A program made the translations under genes and the position numbers. Source: Sorangium cellulosum So0157-2 (lineage in GTDB: Bacteria; Myxococcota_A; Polyangia; Polyangiales; Polyangiaceae). Taken from it: 64,000 nucleotides of DNA. Below, piece after piece: positions 1 to 9,022 of the stretch (within the stretch, counting starts at the first letter, position 1; each line of letters starts with the position of its first letter). Below the pieces are notes generated by a model, which saw only the letters and a list, made by a program, of their open reading frames with translations, searched no databases and had not been told where the DNA came from. The stretch spans positions 5,753,501-5,817,500 of the forward strand of contig NC_021658.1 in NCBI RefSeq assembly GCF_000418325.1, written 5' to 3'.

Positions 1-1
1 C

Positions 2-877
2 TTCACGCCGGCGATGGAGCGCGCCTACCGGAGCGGCAAGGCGCTCGCGTCCCTGCTGCTCGCCGCCCGGACGGCCGGCGGCCTGCGCCGGGACATCGCG
101 GTCATCGTGGATCTGGATGGCCCGGAGTCGGTGGCCTTCGCCGCGGGCGCGGCGGAGGCGTTCGATCCGGTGTTCACGTTCGACAACTGGCCGCATCCGC
201 GCGGCGTCGTCAAGGCGCACCAGACGCTCGCCGCGGCGGCGTATTATCAGCCGCTCTTCGCCCGCCCGCACCCCGGCCCGCGCGCGACGATGTTCGTCCT
301 CGACCGCCAGCGGCTCTCGCCGTACTCGGACGACGCGGCGCAGTTCGACAACCGTCATGTCGCGCGGCTGCCGTCCGCCGATACCCTGTGGGATCGCGGC
401 GTCCGTTACGTGCTGTACGTCGTTCCCACGGAGGCGGACACGACCGAGACGGACGATCTCAACGACGATCTCGTGGCCTACCGGATGCGCCAGCTCCACG
501 TGGCGATGATGGCCGCGAGCGTCTTCGCGCCCGATCCTGCGGAGGCGAGGCCCGCGGACGCCACCGAGGACTGGCCTCCTCACTATTATGGGGGCAGCGC
601 CGCGTCGCACGGCTGGTTCTGGGTGGACTACCCGTGGGGGGCGCCGCCCCGGCCGGCGCCGGTCGAGCCCGCCGTGCGGCGGCCGGGCAAGGGCTATGTG
701 CCGATGGTGCGGGCGACGCCGTTCTCGAGCGGCGGCGCCGCGGGCGGGACGCCGCCGGTCCCGGACGGCTTCGGGACGGTGCCTGTCGTCGTGGCGCTCG
801 GCACCGGCGCGATCCTCGGGGCGGCGCTCAGCCGGAGCGGCTCGTGGAACCGGGCTTCGGGAGGATACGGAGGCTAG
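2..877 (+). CDS. Unrecognised protein, possibly cut by window edge
   Basis: The reading frame is open from base 2, so the gene may begin before the window. The first ATG is at 14 and would give 287 residues. I do not recognise the family. The N-terminal 190 residues have a mixed alpha/beta composition with no signal peptide. The later part is rich in Pro, Gly, Tyr and Trp. A short hydrophobic stretch near residues 255-272, followed by a Gly/Ser-rich end, could be a membrane anchor or a glycine-rich tail. It stops 1 base before the GTG of the next gene and supplies that gene's ribosome-binding site, so the two are probably co-transcribed. The function is unknown. Confidence 0.6.
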   Translation, partial: FTPAMERAYRSGKALASLLLAARTAGGLRRDIAVIVDLDGPESVAFAAGAAEAFDPVFTFDNWPHPRGVVKAHQTLAAAAYYQPLFARPHPGPRATMFVLDRQRLSPYSDDAAQFDNRHVARLPSADTLWDRGVRYVLYVVPTEADTTETDDLNDDLVAYRMRQLHVAMMAASVFAPDPAEARPADATEDWPPHYYGGSAASHGWFWVDYPWGAPPRPAPVEPAVRRPGKGYVPMVRATPFSSGGAAGGTPPVPDGFGTVPVVVALGTGAILGAALSRSGSWNRASGGYGG

Positions 878-878
878 G

Positions 879-1451
879 GTGGAGCACTCGATCTTCGCGA
901 TGGAGGTGTGCGCGCGCATGGACCCGGGGAGCGTCCTGCAGCGCACGCTGCACGAGTGCGTGCAGGGCCATTGCGAGACGATGAGCCTGAACCAGAAATG
1001 GCACCAGTACCGCCGCGCGCAGATGGCGCTGCTGTCCAACCTGCATGTCCTCGAGAAGGGGTGCTGGGACTATTTCGACGACAACGCCCGCGCGCTCAAC
1101 GACTTCAGCATGTGGTCCCGCGGCATGACCACCGAGGAGGGCGCGCGCAGGGGGCCGTCGGGGACGCCCGACCCGTACCGCGGCCAGCCGCGCTACCTGA
1201 CGTTCACGATGGCGTTCCTGCTGGTCCAGGGCTCGCCCACGGATCGGATGCTCTGCGCGGTCTGCGACATCCCCAAGGACCGCCTCTGGCGCCGCGACGT
1301 GTTCGGCCACATTCTCCAGAACCTCGGGCACGTGAGCTTCGCCAGCGTGAAGTCGGACGTCATCTACCTCATCCCGCGCGACGAGGGGTGGGCGCTCACG
1401 GCGGAGGATCTGAACGATCCCAAGTTCCACTACCTACGGAAGATCGTCTAG
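879..1451 (+). CDS. Unrecognised 190-residue protein
   Basis: I chose the GTG at 879 because GGAGG (868-872) lies 6 bases upstream and the preceding gene stops at 877. The frame stays open further upstream, but only over that gene. The product has 190 residues with several Cys and Trp, no signal peptide and no obvious membrane segment. A hydrophobic stretch around residues 105-125 (from TFTMAFLL) leads into a mixed alpha/beta C-terminal half. No family motif was recognised. It is probably the second gene of an operon with the gene ending at 877, and its 3' end is 1 base from the convergent oxygenase gene. Confidence 0.6.
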   Translation: MEHSIFAMEVCARMDPGSVLQRTLHECVQGHCETMSLNQKWHQYRRAQMALLSNLHVLEKGCWDYFDDNARALNDFSMWSRGMTTEEGARRGPSGTPDPYRGQPRYLTFTMAFLLVQGSPTDRMLCAVCDIPKDRLWRRDVFGHILQNLGHVSFASVKSDVIYLIPRDEGWALTAEDLNDPKFHYLRKIV

Positions 1452-1452
1452 A

Positions 1453-2226
1453 CTAAAACCACGTCTCCCACCTTCCACGATCGATCTCCGCCGCGTGCAC
1501 CGTCGCCGAGATCCGGTCTCGGCCGCCGGAGAACGGCTGTATCTGGTGCAGCCGGTAGCTGTCGATGACGAGCGCGCCCCCAGGCCGATAGCCGGCCACG
1601 AGGCTCCGCGCGGAGAGCGCCTCGTCGCCCGGGTCGTCCCTCCCGTCGTAGAGGACGTCCCACAGCTTGAGCCCGCCGTCCGCGTCGGGGAGCTCCAGCA
1701 TCACGACCGCCGTGATCGCGCGGAGCCGCCGGGCAAGGTGGTAGTCGGAGAGCCCCTCCGTGTCGAAGTGGACGACGCCGCCCTCGCGCGCGACCTTCTC
1801 CCCCGCGGGGAAGATGTGCACCCCCGGCCCGCAGAAGCCGCGCCGGGGCTGCGCGAGCCCGCCGGTGAGCGCCGCGACGAGCGCGCGCATCCGGCGCTGG
1901 AGGCCGGGGAGGTGGCGCTCGACGCGGGCGTCGGACGCGGCCGCGTCGGCGAAGTACTCCCGGGAACGCCCCTGCTCCAGGTGCGTGTAAAAGGCGCGCC
2001 CCAGCGAGAACTGCTCGCCTCCGAAGTCGGCAGTCCACGCGCCGCGCGCGGCGTAAACCCCCTCGACGAGCGCCGCGCGCTCCGCCTCCGAGAACACCCC
2101 CGGGACCTCCAGCGCGAGGTGACGGCCGAGCGCTTCGACGGGCGGAGCCCCCGGGCGACCGGAGGAGGCCGCCGCGCGGAGATCGAGGTCGAGCCGCCAT
2201 ACGGAGGCGCGGCGCGCGGTGGGCAT
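1453..2226 (-). CDS. 2OG-Fe(II) oxygenase family protein
   Basis: Probable 2-oxoglutarate and Fe(II)-dependent oxygenase of 257 residues. The family's iron triad is visible: His153-Phe-Asp155 (HFD) and His227 in RLHQIQP. An Arg at 238 in DRISA is at the usual place for gripping 2-oxoglutarate. Between them runs the expected pattern of hydrophobic strands of a double-stranded beta-helix (AVVMLELP, GALVIDSY). The ATG at 2226 is preferred over an upstream TTG at 2232, although the upstream GGTGG is only a weak ribosome site. The substrate cannot be told. The gene stands alone and is convergent with the gene ending at 1451. Confidence 0.75.
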   Translation of the reverse strand: MPTARRASVWRLDLDLRAAASSGRPGAPPVEALGRHLALEVPGVFSEAERAALVEGVYAARGAWTADFGGEQFSLGRAFYTHLEQGRSREYFADAAASDARVERHLPGLQRRMRALVAALTGGLAQPRRGFCGPGVHIFPAGEKVAREGGVVHFDTEGLSDYHLARRLRAITAVVMLELPDADGGLKLWDVLYDGRDDPGDEALSARSLVAGYRPGGALVIDSYRLHQIQPFSGGRDRISATVHAAEIDRGRWETWF

Positions 2227-2408
2227 GGCCAAACCACCGTTAGCATCGCCCGCGGCGGCCAGCCAACCCGCGACGCGCCGGCCCGGCGGGGGCGACGGCG
2301 CTGACGGCGCTGACGGCGACAGAGCCCCCGCCGGTTTTTCCGGCGCGCGCCGCCGGATCCGGGTTACAGTGCCGCGGCGGAAGCACCTTTTTGCGAGCGA
2401 GGACAGCG

Positions 2409-3251
2409 ATGGTGTCGGGCAGGCGAGGGGAGAAGCGGCAGGAGCAGCAGGCGTTTGCGCTCAAGGGCACGATGCCCGCCATCACGATGCTCTGCCTGCG
2501 GACGGCGGATGTCTCGGCCATCGAGCGTCAGCTCGAAGGCCACATCTCGCAGATGCCCCACTTCTTCCTGCACCTGCCGATCCTGCTCGACCTCGACGCC
2601 CTCGGCGACGAGCCCGTCGACCTCGGCGCCCTCGCCGGCCTCCTGCGGAAGCACAACCTCGTGCCGATCGCCGTGCGCAACCCGACCGACGCCCAGCGCG
2701 AGCGGGCCGTCGCCGCCGGCCTCGGCGTGCTGCGGACGCCGCTCACGCGCTCGCCGCGCCAGGGCGCGCCGGCCGAGGGGGCCACCCCCACGCCGGGGCC
2801 CGTCGCGGTGGGGCCGGCGCCGGCGGACCGCGGGGTGGCGGGGGCCGCCGCCGACCGCGGAACGGCTGGGCCCGCCCGGCGCCCGAGGGACGCCGCGCCG
2901 GCGGCCGACGCGGCCGAGCCGCCGCCCGCGGGCCTCACCGTGCGGCACCCGGTGCGCAGCGGGCAGGTCATCTACGTCCCCCACGGCGATCTCGTGGTCC
3001 TCTCGCCGGTCAGCTCGGGCGCGGAGCTCATCGCCAACGACAACATCCACGTTTACGCGCCGCTCCGCGGTCGCGCCATGGCCGGCGCCCACAACAACGC
3101 GGACGCGAGCATCTTCTGCATGAGCCTAGAAGCGGAGTTCGTCTCGATCGCCGGCCGCTACCTCATGGCCGACGAGATCCCCGACGAGCACCGCGGCAAG
3201 CCCGCCCGCATCTCGGTGCAGAACGACGGGCTCGTGGTCACGCGGCTGTAA
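2409..3251 (+). CDS. minC: Septum site-determining protein MinC
   Basis: MinC inhibits FtsZ ring assembly away from midcell, as a partner of MinD. The C-terminal 110 residues carry the MinC beta-helix domain: a VRSGQ start, GDLVVLSPVSSGAEL, the HVYAPLRGRAMAGA motif and an IAGRY segment, typical of the MinD-binding domain. The N-terminal ~95 residues look like the FtsZ-inhibiting domain. A linker of about 65 residues rich in Ala, Pro, Gly and Arg joins them and makes the protein (280 residues) longer than the E. coli one (231). The ATG at 2409 has GAGGA 5 bases upstream; a TTG at 2391 is the alternative. minD and minE are not next to it but about 11.5 kb downstream. Confidence 0.92.
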   Translation: MVSGRRGEKRQEQQAFALKGTMPAITMLCLRTADVSAIERQLEGHISQMPHFFLHLPILLDLDALGDEPVDLGALAGLLRKHNLVPIAVRNPTDAQRERAVAAGLGVLRTPLTRSPRQGAPAEGATPTPGPVAVGPAPADRGVAGAAADRGTAGPARRPRDAAPAADAAEPPPAGLTVRHPVRSGQVIYVPHGDLVVLSPVSSGAELIANDNIHVYAPLRGRAMAGAHNNADASIFCMSLEAEFVSIAGRYLMADEIPDEHRGKPARISVQNDGLVVTRL

Positions 3252-3862
3252 CGCTAGCGGCGCCTCCAGCCGAGGTTCACCGCAGGCGGCGGCCCGCCGC
3301 GCCGTTCGGGACGCCGCCGCAGGCCATCCGGGGCGAACCGCCCGCCGGGGGCTCGCCTACACGGGCGCCGACCGAGTCCTCGGCGGAGGACCACCCGGGA
3401 CGCGCGCGTTCGTACTGGCAGCCTTCGCCGCCCTTCTGCCGCTCGCGCAGGGCAGAGGTCGTTCGGTTCGAACGACCTTCGCCGGATCGGACGTGGTCGA
3501 CATCTCGCGTCCGGACCGGCTTCGAAGCACCGGTGACAGATCCAGACAGGCATGGCTGGGGCGAGGACAAACCCAGTGATCCCGCAGGCTGGCGACGCTG
3601 GAACAAACAACTATCGTCCAGCGCGACTACCCTGAAACAAATCCACGGGCCGAAAAAGCTCTTGCACCGGCGCACTCGTGGAATAGCTTACCGCTCGCTG
3701 TCACGCAGAACTCAGCCGAGAGCGTGATCGCCTTCGGGCCTGCGGAGGCAGGTGAGCCGGCGACAGACGTCGTTGACTCGCATCTGCCGATGCGGAGCCG
3801 TGCGCCGGGAGGCGTGTCCCGGTGTGGGATCGTTTATGTGTGGTCATGATGGGAGGGTTAAC
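3252..3862. other. Intergenic region after minC
   Basis: About 610 bases without a convincing gene. Small open frames on both strands here lack a good ribosome site and resemble no family. The stretch contains the hairpin at 3456-3478. GGGAGGG at 3851-3857 is the ribosome site of the next gene. Confidence 0.5.
3456..3478. repeat. Perfect 10-bp inverted repeat, 3-nt loop
   Basis: AGGTCGTTCG at 3456-3465 and CGAACGACCT at 3469-3478 are exact reverse complements around GTT. No T-run follows on either strand, so a classic intrinsic terminator is not supported. It could be a terminator helper for minC, an RNA hairpin or a protein site. Confidence 0.5.
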
Positions 3863-4417
3863 ATGAAGAAGTCGCTTATCTCGTTCGTTGTTCTCGCCGC
3901 CGCGACGTTCTCCACCAGCGCGATGGCAGTCAAGGCGAACACGGATTTTACGCTTGAGATCGACTATGCGTTCGGCGTCAGCGACGCCAACAGCGTGAGG
4001 TGCGATCCCTCCTTCCTTATCGAGGACGACGAGGTCCTCGGCTACCCGGCCCAGTTCTGTGCGCACTCCTGCAAGGCGACGTTCGAAGGGGATCTGCTGG
4101 ACAGCACCAATGTCTGGCTCTGGCAGAAGATGACGACCGGCAACTACGACTGCGAGGAGCTCGACAAGGATCCGATCGTCACTCTCGTCATCAACGATCC
4201 CGAGAGGATCACCAAGATCTTCTTCAAGAACGAGAAGCGGAAGGTCAACAAGTTCGTGGGGGGCCAGGACGCCCAGGGCAACGTCTGGGGCGTGTGCAGC
4301 TTCAAGGGTCTCGGCTACGTCAACTACAGCTGCAACCTCCTGATCGATGACGGGGACGACCACGAGTATCCGGAGGAGGGCGCGGACGAGACCACGGAGC
4401 CGGCGACCGACGGCTGA
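3863..4417 (+). CDS. Secreted six-cysteine protein, unknown function
   Basis: A 184-residue exported protein of unknown family. It starts with a clear signal peptide: Met-Lys-Lys, a hydrophobic core and a likely cut after STSAMA at about residue 21. The mature part has six cysteines that could form three disulfides in the periplasm or outside the cell. The last ~20 residues are very acidic (Asp/Glu-rich). The start at 3863 is well supported by GGGAGGG 6 bases upstream; an in-frame ATG at 3752 would bury the signal peptide. The gene is visibly less GC-rich than its neighbours, with more AAG, AAC and TAC codons. A hairpin with a short T-run follows it. Confidence 0.75.
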   Translation: MKKSLISFVVLAAATFSTSAMAVKANTDFTLEIDYAFGVSDANSVRCDPSFLIEDDEVLGYPAQFCAHSCKATFEGDLLDSTNVWLWQKMTTGNYDCEELDKDPIVTLVINDPERITKIFFKNEKRKVNKFVGGQDAQGNVWGVCSFKGLGYVNYSCNLLIDDGDDHEYPEEGADETTEPATDG

Positions 4418-4527
4418 TCCTCGACGCACGCTCCGGAGCGCCGCGAATCGGCGGCCGGCACGAGCTCCCGGGTGCACACGGGAGCTCCGATGACCGGCGG
4501 CAGCGCGCGCCCCGGTCGCTGAAGGGA

Positions 4528-4566
4528 AGGGAGTCGCCGGTTTCACCGGCGGCTCTCCCTATTTTG
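4528..4566 (+). terminator. Intrinsic terminator candidate
   Basis: AGGGAG-TCGCCGG (4528-4540) pairs with CCGGCGG-CTCTCCCT (4546-4560) apart from a small bulge, around a 5-base loop. ATTTTG follows at 4561. It lies about 110 bases after the secreted protein's stop and before the next start at 4627, so it could separate the two transcripts. Confidence 0.55.
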
Positions 4567-4626
4567 TGCGAGGCGTCTGCCGCACGACCGCGCGCTCGCC
4601 GGGGTATCCCACCTGGAGATACGACG

Positions 4627-6216
4627 ATGCAACAGCACAGCTCACGAACAAGCTTCCTTCACCGGTCCTCTGGCAGGCTCCTCCTGCTCGCCCTGCTCGC
4701 CATCGCGATCGCGGCCGCGGTGCTGCTGCTCGCCCGCCCCAGGGCCGAAGAGACCCTCTCCGCGGGCAGCGAGGAGGCCGGAGGCGAGACACGGAGGAGC
4801 CCGCCGACCTATCGCAACCGCGCCGTCCTGAGGTCACCCGCGCCGTCCGGGTCGCGCGAGCCCGAGCGTCCGCGGATCGTCGGCGAGGTCTACGACACGG
4901 ACGGCAACACCCTCGCGGGCGCGACCGTCGTCGCCACGACCTTCGAGGTCGCCGGCAACATCCCCTCGACCGCGCGCGCCGTGAAGAGCGACGAGCGCGG
5001 GCGCTTCGAGCTCGACCTCGCGGACGGGACGTACCAGCTCAAGGCCGATCTGCCCGGCTACGGCCCGACCAACGCGGTCGCGCACAGCGGCGACACCGTG
5101 AGCCTCGTGCTCTCGCGGAGCGGCGTCATCACCGGGCGCGTCCTCGACGAGCGCAGGGAGCCGGTGCGCCGCTTCACCATCGATGTCCTCTCCGCCGTCC
5201 CCGATGACGTGCCGGCGCCGCCGCCGATGTACTCGCAGACGTTCGAGAGCCCCGATGGGACCTTCCGCATCGACCAGATTCCCCCGTGGGACGTGATCCT
5301 CAAGGCCACGGCCGAGGAGCACGCGCCGGGTTTCTCCGACATGCTCTCCGTCGAGCGCGGCCAGACGGGCACGGTGGAGCTCGCGCTCTCCCGCGGGTGC
5401 GCCCTCTCGGGGAGGGTGGAGGACGCGCAGGGCACGCCGCTGCCGGGCGTGTTCGTCGACGCCGAGTCGCGCCTCGGCGCCGGCTCCCTGAGCGAGCAGG
5501 CCATCCAGTCCGCGGCCGACGTGCAGCAGACGCAGACCGGCGACGACGGCGCGTTCCGGCTCGAGCACGTGCCCACGGGGGCCATCCAGGTGCGCGCCTA
5601 CGACGGGAGCCACGCCGTCACCACGCTGGCGATGAACCTCTCCGATTGCGGCAAGGTGGAGCCGGTCAAGGTGGTCATGGCCCCCGGCGGGAGCATCCGC
5701 GGCGTGGCGCGCCGGGAGGACGGCTCGCCGATCCCCCACGCCAAGATCACGCTGCTCGCCCGCTCCGTCGGCTTCGTGAACGTGATGGCCGATGAAGAGG
5801 GGAGCTATCGCATCGACGACCTGCCCGCCGGGATGGTGCGCGTCGAGCTTCGCGATGGGAGCCGGGCGACCATGGTGTCCGTGAACGTCAAGGAGGGCAA
5901 GGTGGTGAAGCGCGACATCTCTCTCCTCGGCGAAGGCACGGGCGAGATCCGCGGGCGCGTCACCGCCGGCGACAAGCCCCTCGCCGGCATCCGCCTCCTC
6001 GTCACGACGAACCGCGGCCGCAAGCCGGGCTTCGAGCGCCACACGCCGGTGACCGACAAAGACGGCAACTTCCGTGTGCCCTCGCTCGCCGCGGGAAACT
6101 ACCTGATCACCGTCATGGCCACCCCGGTGGGCCAGGGCGCTCAGGTCGACGAGGGCGGCGTCACGACCGTGAACCTCGACGTCACGCCGAAGCCCGCCTC
6201 CAAGGACACCAACTGA
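4627..6216 (+). CDS. Anchored protein with carboxypeptidase-regulatory-like repeats
   Basis: A 529-residue envelope protein with an uncleaved-looking N-terminal membrane segment (about residues 16-38, LLLLALLAIAIAAAVLLLA). Behind it come about five repeats of the CarboxypepD_reg type: a strand (IVGEVYDTDG, ITGRVLDERR, LSGRVEDAQG, IRGVARREDG, IRGRVTAGDK), then an exposed loop, then a G.Y.L or G.F.I strand. These beta-sandwich domains are usually structural or ligand-binding parts of surface proteins, without catalysis of their own. No enzymatic domain is attached. The ATG at 4627 is chosen because CTGGAGAT precedes it and the membrane segment follows directly; an in-frame ATG at 4564 would add 21 residues of poor composition. 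Confidence 0.75.
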   Translation: MQQHSSRTSFLHRSSGRLLLLALLAIAIAAAVLLLARPRAEETLSAGSEEAGGETRRSPPTYRNRAVLRSPAPSGSREPERPRIVGEVYDTDGNTLAGATVVATTFEVAGNIPSTARAVKSDERGRFELDLADGTYQLKADLPGYGPTNAVAHSGDTVSLVLSRSGVITGRVLDERREPVRRFTIDVLSAVPDDVPAPPPMYSQTFESPDGTFRIDQIPPWDVILKATAEEHAPGFSDMLSVERGQTGTVELALSRGCALSGRVEDAQGTPLPGVFVDAESRLGAGSLSEQAIQSAADVQQTQTGDDGAFRLEHVPTGAIQVRAYDGSHAVTTLAMNLSDCGKVEPVKVVMAPGGSIRGVARREDGSPIPHAKITLLARSVGFVNVMADEEGSYRIDDLPAGMVRVELRDGSRATMVSVNVKEGKVVKRDISLLGEGTGEIRGRVTAGDKPLAGIRLLVTTNRGRKPGFERHTPVTDKDGNFRVPSLAAGNYLITVMATPVGQGAQVDEGGVTTVNLDVTPKPASKDTN

Positions 6217-6221
6217 TCCTC

Positions 6222-6243
6222 CGCCCCCGGCCCGCCCGGGGCG
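6222..6243. terminator. GC hairpin between convergent genes
   Basis: CGCCCC (6222-6227) and GGGGCG (6238-6243) can pair, extended by a partly paired inner stem. It sits in the 30-base gap between two convergent stop codons. There is no T-run, so termination in both directions is only inferred from its position. Confidence 0.3.
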
Positions 6244-6246
6244 CCG

Positions 6247-7995
6247 TCACCTCGGCCGCAGCTCGGTCAAGACGAGCAGGTACTCCGGCGGGTTGTTCGG
6301 CGTCAGCTTGGCGTACGGGTTCTCGGTGGTGGGGAAGCCGGTGAACCGCTTCGTGCTGTACTCGCCCCAGGACGGGTTCTTGAACAGCGGGATCACCGGC
6401 GCGGCCTCCACGAAGATCATCTGGATCGCGTCGAGGATGCGCTTCTGATCGCTCGGATCCGTCGCCGCCTCGAACTGGTGGAACAGCGGGTCGGCGTGCT
6501 TCGCCCCGAAGCGGTGCCAGTTGCGCGCGCTCACCTCGCCGACGGGCTTCAGGAGCTCCGTGCTCATGAGATCCCGGTAGAAGTTGTACGGCGTCGGCTC
6601 CACCGTGGTCCACCCCATCGACATGTCGAACGTGCCCTTCTGGAGCGCCGCGAAGAACGCGCTGAAGTCGTACGTCCTCATCGTCGCGTCGATGCCCACC
6701 GTCTGCAGGTTCTGCGCGATGATCTGCACCGCGCGGACCCAGTCCGACCAGCCGCTGACCACGTTGATCTCGAAGCGCAGCGGCTTGCCGTTCCTCGTCC
6801 GGATCCCGTCGGCGCCCCTCGGATACCCCGCGTCGTCGAGGATCTCGTTCGCCCGCTGCGCGTCGAACCTCACCCAGTCGCCCGCCGCCACCGCCTTCTC
6901 GTTGCGAAACCGCTCGTACGAGTCGTCCAGCCCCGTCGCGTCCGCGCCGTGCGTGTAGTTGTCGGCCGCGAGCTTGACGATCTGGTCCCGGTCGATGGCC
7001 ATGCTGATCGCCTTGCGCACGCGCACGTCGTCGAACGGCTTCCTCGTCGCGTTCGGGTACAGCGTGGCCGTGCCGCCGACGAGCGGGAACCAGTAATGAT
7101 GGTGCGCCGGATCCTTGGCGACGAAGACCCGCTCGATGTCCGGCACGAACGCGCCCGCCCAGTCGACCTCGCCGTTGACGAGCGCCATCGTCACCTGATC
7201 GTTGCTCGGGTACGCCGGGAAGCGCAGCCCGTCGACCGCCGGCTTGCCCTCCTGCCAGTAGTGCGGGTTCTTGCCGAGCTCGTACACCTGGTTCTGAAAG
7301 ACCTTCACCTCGGTGAAGGGCCCTGTCGCCACCGGGTTCTCGTTCGCGAACGTGACCGGATCGGCGACGTCCTTCCAGATGTGCGCCGGCACGATCGGCT
7401 GATGGCCGATGTAGCTGAGCCCGGGGACATAGGGCCGCCTCAGGACGAACTCGACGGTCGACTCGTCCTCCGCGGTCACCGCGCCGAGGAACCTCCACAC
7501 CCCCGAGAGATCGAGCGCCGGGTGCTTCTTGAGCAGCGCGAACGTGAACGAGACGTCCTTCGCCGAGAACGGCTGTCCGTCCGACCACTTCACGCCCGAG
7601 CGGACCTTGAAGGTGAGCTTCCGGTTCCCGTCGCTCCACGCATAGCTCGTCGCGAGCCACGGCGTGTACTCGTTCCTCATCGTGTTGTAGATGAGCATCG
7701 GCTCGTAGATGCCGGCGACCGTCGGGAAGCGCACGTTCCCCTCGGCGAGCAACGGGTTGAAATTGCGCACCCAGGTGGCCTGCTGCTCCCGCGCGATCGT
7801 GACCATCGCGGCGCCCTTCGGCGCAGGCTTCGACGCGGACGCCGCCGGCTCCGGCTTCGCGGCCCGCTCCGGCGCGACGGAGCTGCTCTCCGCGCCTCCG
7901 CCCTTGGAGCGACAGCCGGACACAGCACCGGTCGACAGGACCAGCGCCGACAGGAGGAGGGCTCGGCGCGGCACGGCTCGACTCATCCCAGGCAT
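6247..7995 (-). CDS. Family 5 extracellular solute-binding lipoprotein
   Basis: Solute-binding component of a peptide/nickel/opine-type ABC importer (SBP_bac_5 family), 582 residues. It begins with a lipoprotein signal whose lipobox VSGC puts the lipidated Cys at residue 28. An Ala/Pro/Lys linker follows. Family hallmarks are visible: YEPMLIYN, LTFKVRSGVKWSDGQPFSAKDVSF (in part), KAISMAIDRDQIV and NEILDDAGYPRGADGIR. GGAGAG lies 6 bases before the ATG at 7995. No permease or ATPase gene lies nearby, so it must work with a transporter encoded elsewhere or as a ligand sensor. Confidence 0.85.
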   Translation of the reverse strand: MPGMSRAVPRRALLLSALVLSTGAVSGCRSKGGGAESSSVAPERAAKPEPAASASKPAPKGAAMVTIAREQQATWVRNFNPLLAEGNVRFPTVAGIYEPMLIYNTMRNEYTPWLATSYAWSDGNRKLTFKVRSGVKWSDGQPFSAKDVSFTFALLKKHPALDLSGVWRFLGAVTAEDESTVEFVLRRPYVPGLSYIGHQPIVPAHIWKDVADPVTFANENPVATGPFTEVKVFQNQVYELGKNPHYWQEGKPAVDGLRFPAYPSNDQVTMALVNGEVDWAGAFVPDIERVFVAKDPAHHHYWFPLVGGTATLYPNATRKPFDDVRVRKAISMAIDRDQIVKLAADNYTHGADATGLDDSYERFRNEKAVAAGDWVRFDAQRANEILDDAGYPRGADGIRTRNGKPLRFEINVVSGWSDWVRAVQIIAQNLQTVGIDATMRTYDFSAFFAALQKGTFDMSMGWTTVEPTPYNFYRDLMSTELLKPVGEVSARNWHRFGAKHADPLFHQFEAATDPSDQKRILDAIQMIFVEAAPVIPLFKNPSWGEYSTKRFTGFPTTENPYAKLTPNNPPEYLLVLTELRPR

Positions 7996-8290
7996 CCAGC
8001 TCTCCACGCGGGCACGCTCGATCTCCCCGCGATGATCCATTTCAATGACAGCACCCGATGCCGCGCCCGCTGCGGCACCCATCCACGATGGCTCGCCCCG
8101 AGGACCCTCGGGCCGAGCGCGACATCCCCGTGGTCACACTCTATCGGCGCATGTGGGCGGGTGTCAACTCGCCTGGATCGCCCGATTTCTGGATCTCTTC
8201 GCGCCGCTCCGCGAGACTGACGGCGGCTCGGCGACCCGATCGCGCTCGCGAGAGGCGCCGCCGCGCGGAGACCCTCCCAAGGAGCCGCCC

Positions 8291-8962
8291 GTGACCACCC
8301 CCGTCTCACGAATCCTCGTCGATCTGAGCCACACCGTCGAGCACGGCATGGTGACGTACAAGGGCGTGCCGGCGCCCGTCCTCTGCGACTTCCTCTCGCG
8401 CGAGCAGTCCCGCGCCGTCTACGCGGAAGGTGTCGAATTCCACATTGGCCGCATCGACATGGTCGCGAACACGGGCACCTACGTGGACAGCCCGTTCCAT
8501 CGCTATGCGGACGGCAAGGACCTCGCCGCCCTGCCGCTCGAATCGCTGGCCGATCTGGAGAGCGTGGTCGTCGAGGCGCGGGATCGGTCCGGGCGCGCGA
8601 TCGACGAGGGCGCCTTCGAGGGGCTCGATCTCGCCGGCAAGGCCGTCCTCGTGCGCACCGGCTGGAGCGACCACTGGCGCACGGATCGCTATTTCGAGGG
8701 GCACCCGTTCCTCACGCGGGGCGCGGCGCGGCTCCTGGCCGGCGCGGGCGCCGCGTTCGTGGGCGTCGACACCTACAACATCGACGACACGGCCGATCCC
8801 ACGCGGCCGGTCCACTCCATCCTGCTCGGCGCGGACATCCCGATCTGCGAGCACATGACCGGGCTCGATCAACTCCCGGCCGCCGGCGCCCGCTTCTTCG
8901 CCGTCCCGGTGAAGGTCCGCGCCTTCGGCACGTTCCCCGTGCGGGCGTTCGCCATCGTGTGA
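8291..8962 (+). CDS. Cyclase family (kynurenine formamidase-like) protein
   Basis: A 223-residue member of the cyclase/kynurenine formamidase superfamily (PF04199 type). Members normally bind metal through an H.GTH.D...H motif and hydrolyse amide bonds. Here the motif reads Asn60-Thr-Gly-Thr-Tyr64-Val-Asp66-Ser-Pro-Phe-His70, so two usual His ligands are Asn and Tyr. VRTGWSDHW and the FVGVDTYNID segment fit the family fold. Activity is therefore uncertain. The GTG at 8291 is supported by AAGGAG (8279-8284) 6 bases upstream. The gene is divergent from the binding-protein gene and 295 bp from it. Confidence 0.75.
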   Translation: MTTPVSRILVDLSHTVEHGMVTYKGVPAPVLCDFLSREQSRAVYAEGVEFHIGRIDMVANTGTYVDSPFHRYADGKDLAALPLESLADLESVVVEARDRSGRAIDEGAFEGLDLAGKAVLVRTGWSDHWRTDRYFEGHPFLTRGAARLLAGAGAAFVGVDTYNIDDTADPTRPVHSILLGADIPICEHMTGLDQLPAAGARFFAVPVKVRAFGTFPVRAFAIV

Positions 8963-9022
8963 ATCGCGCGCGCCGCTCGCCGCGCCGGGGCGCCCCGCGC
9001 GCGCCGCCGCGGCGGGAGCGGC

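Noticed and set aside
3454..3480. T-arm-like GGTTCGAAC suggesting a tRNA gene
   Set aside because: No acceptor, D-arm or anticodon arm can be folded around it; the palindrome alone explains the match.
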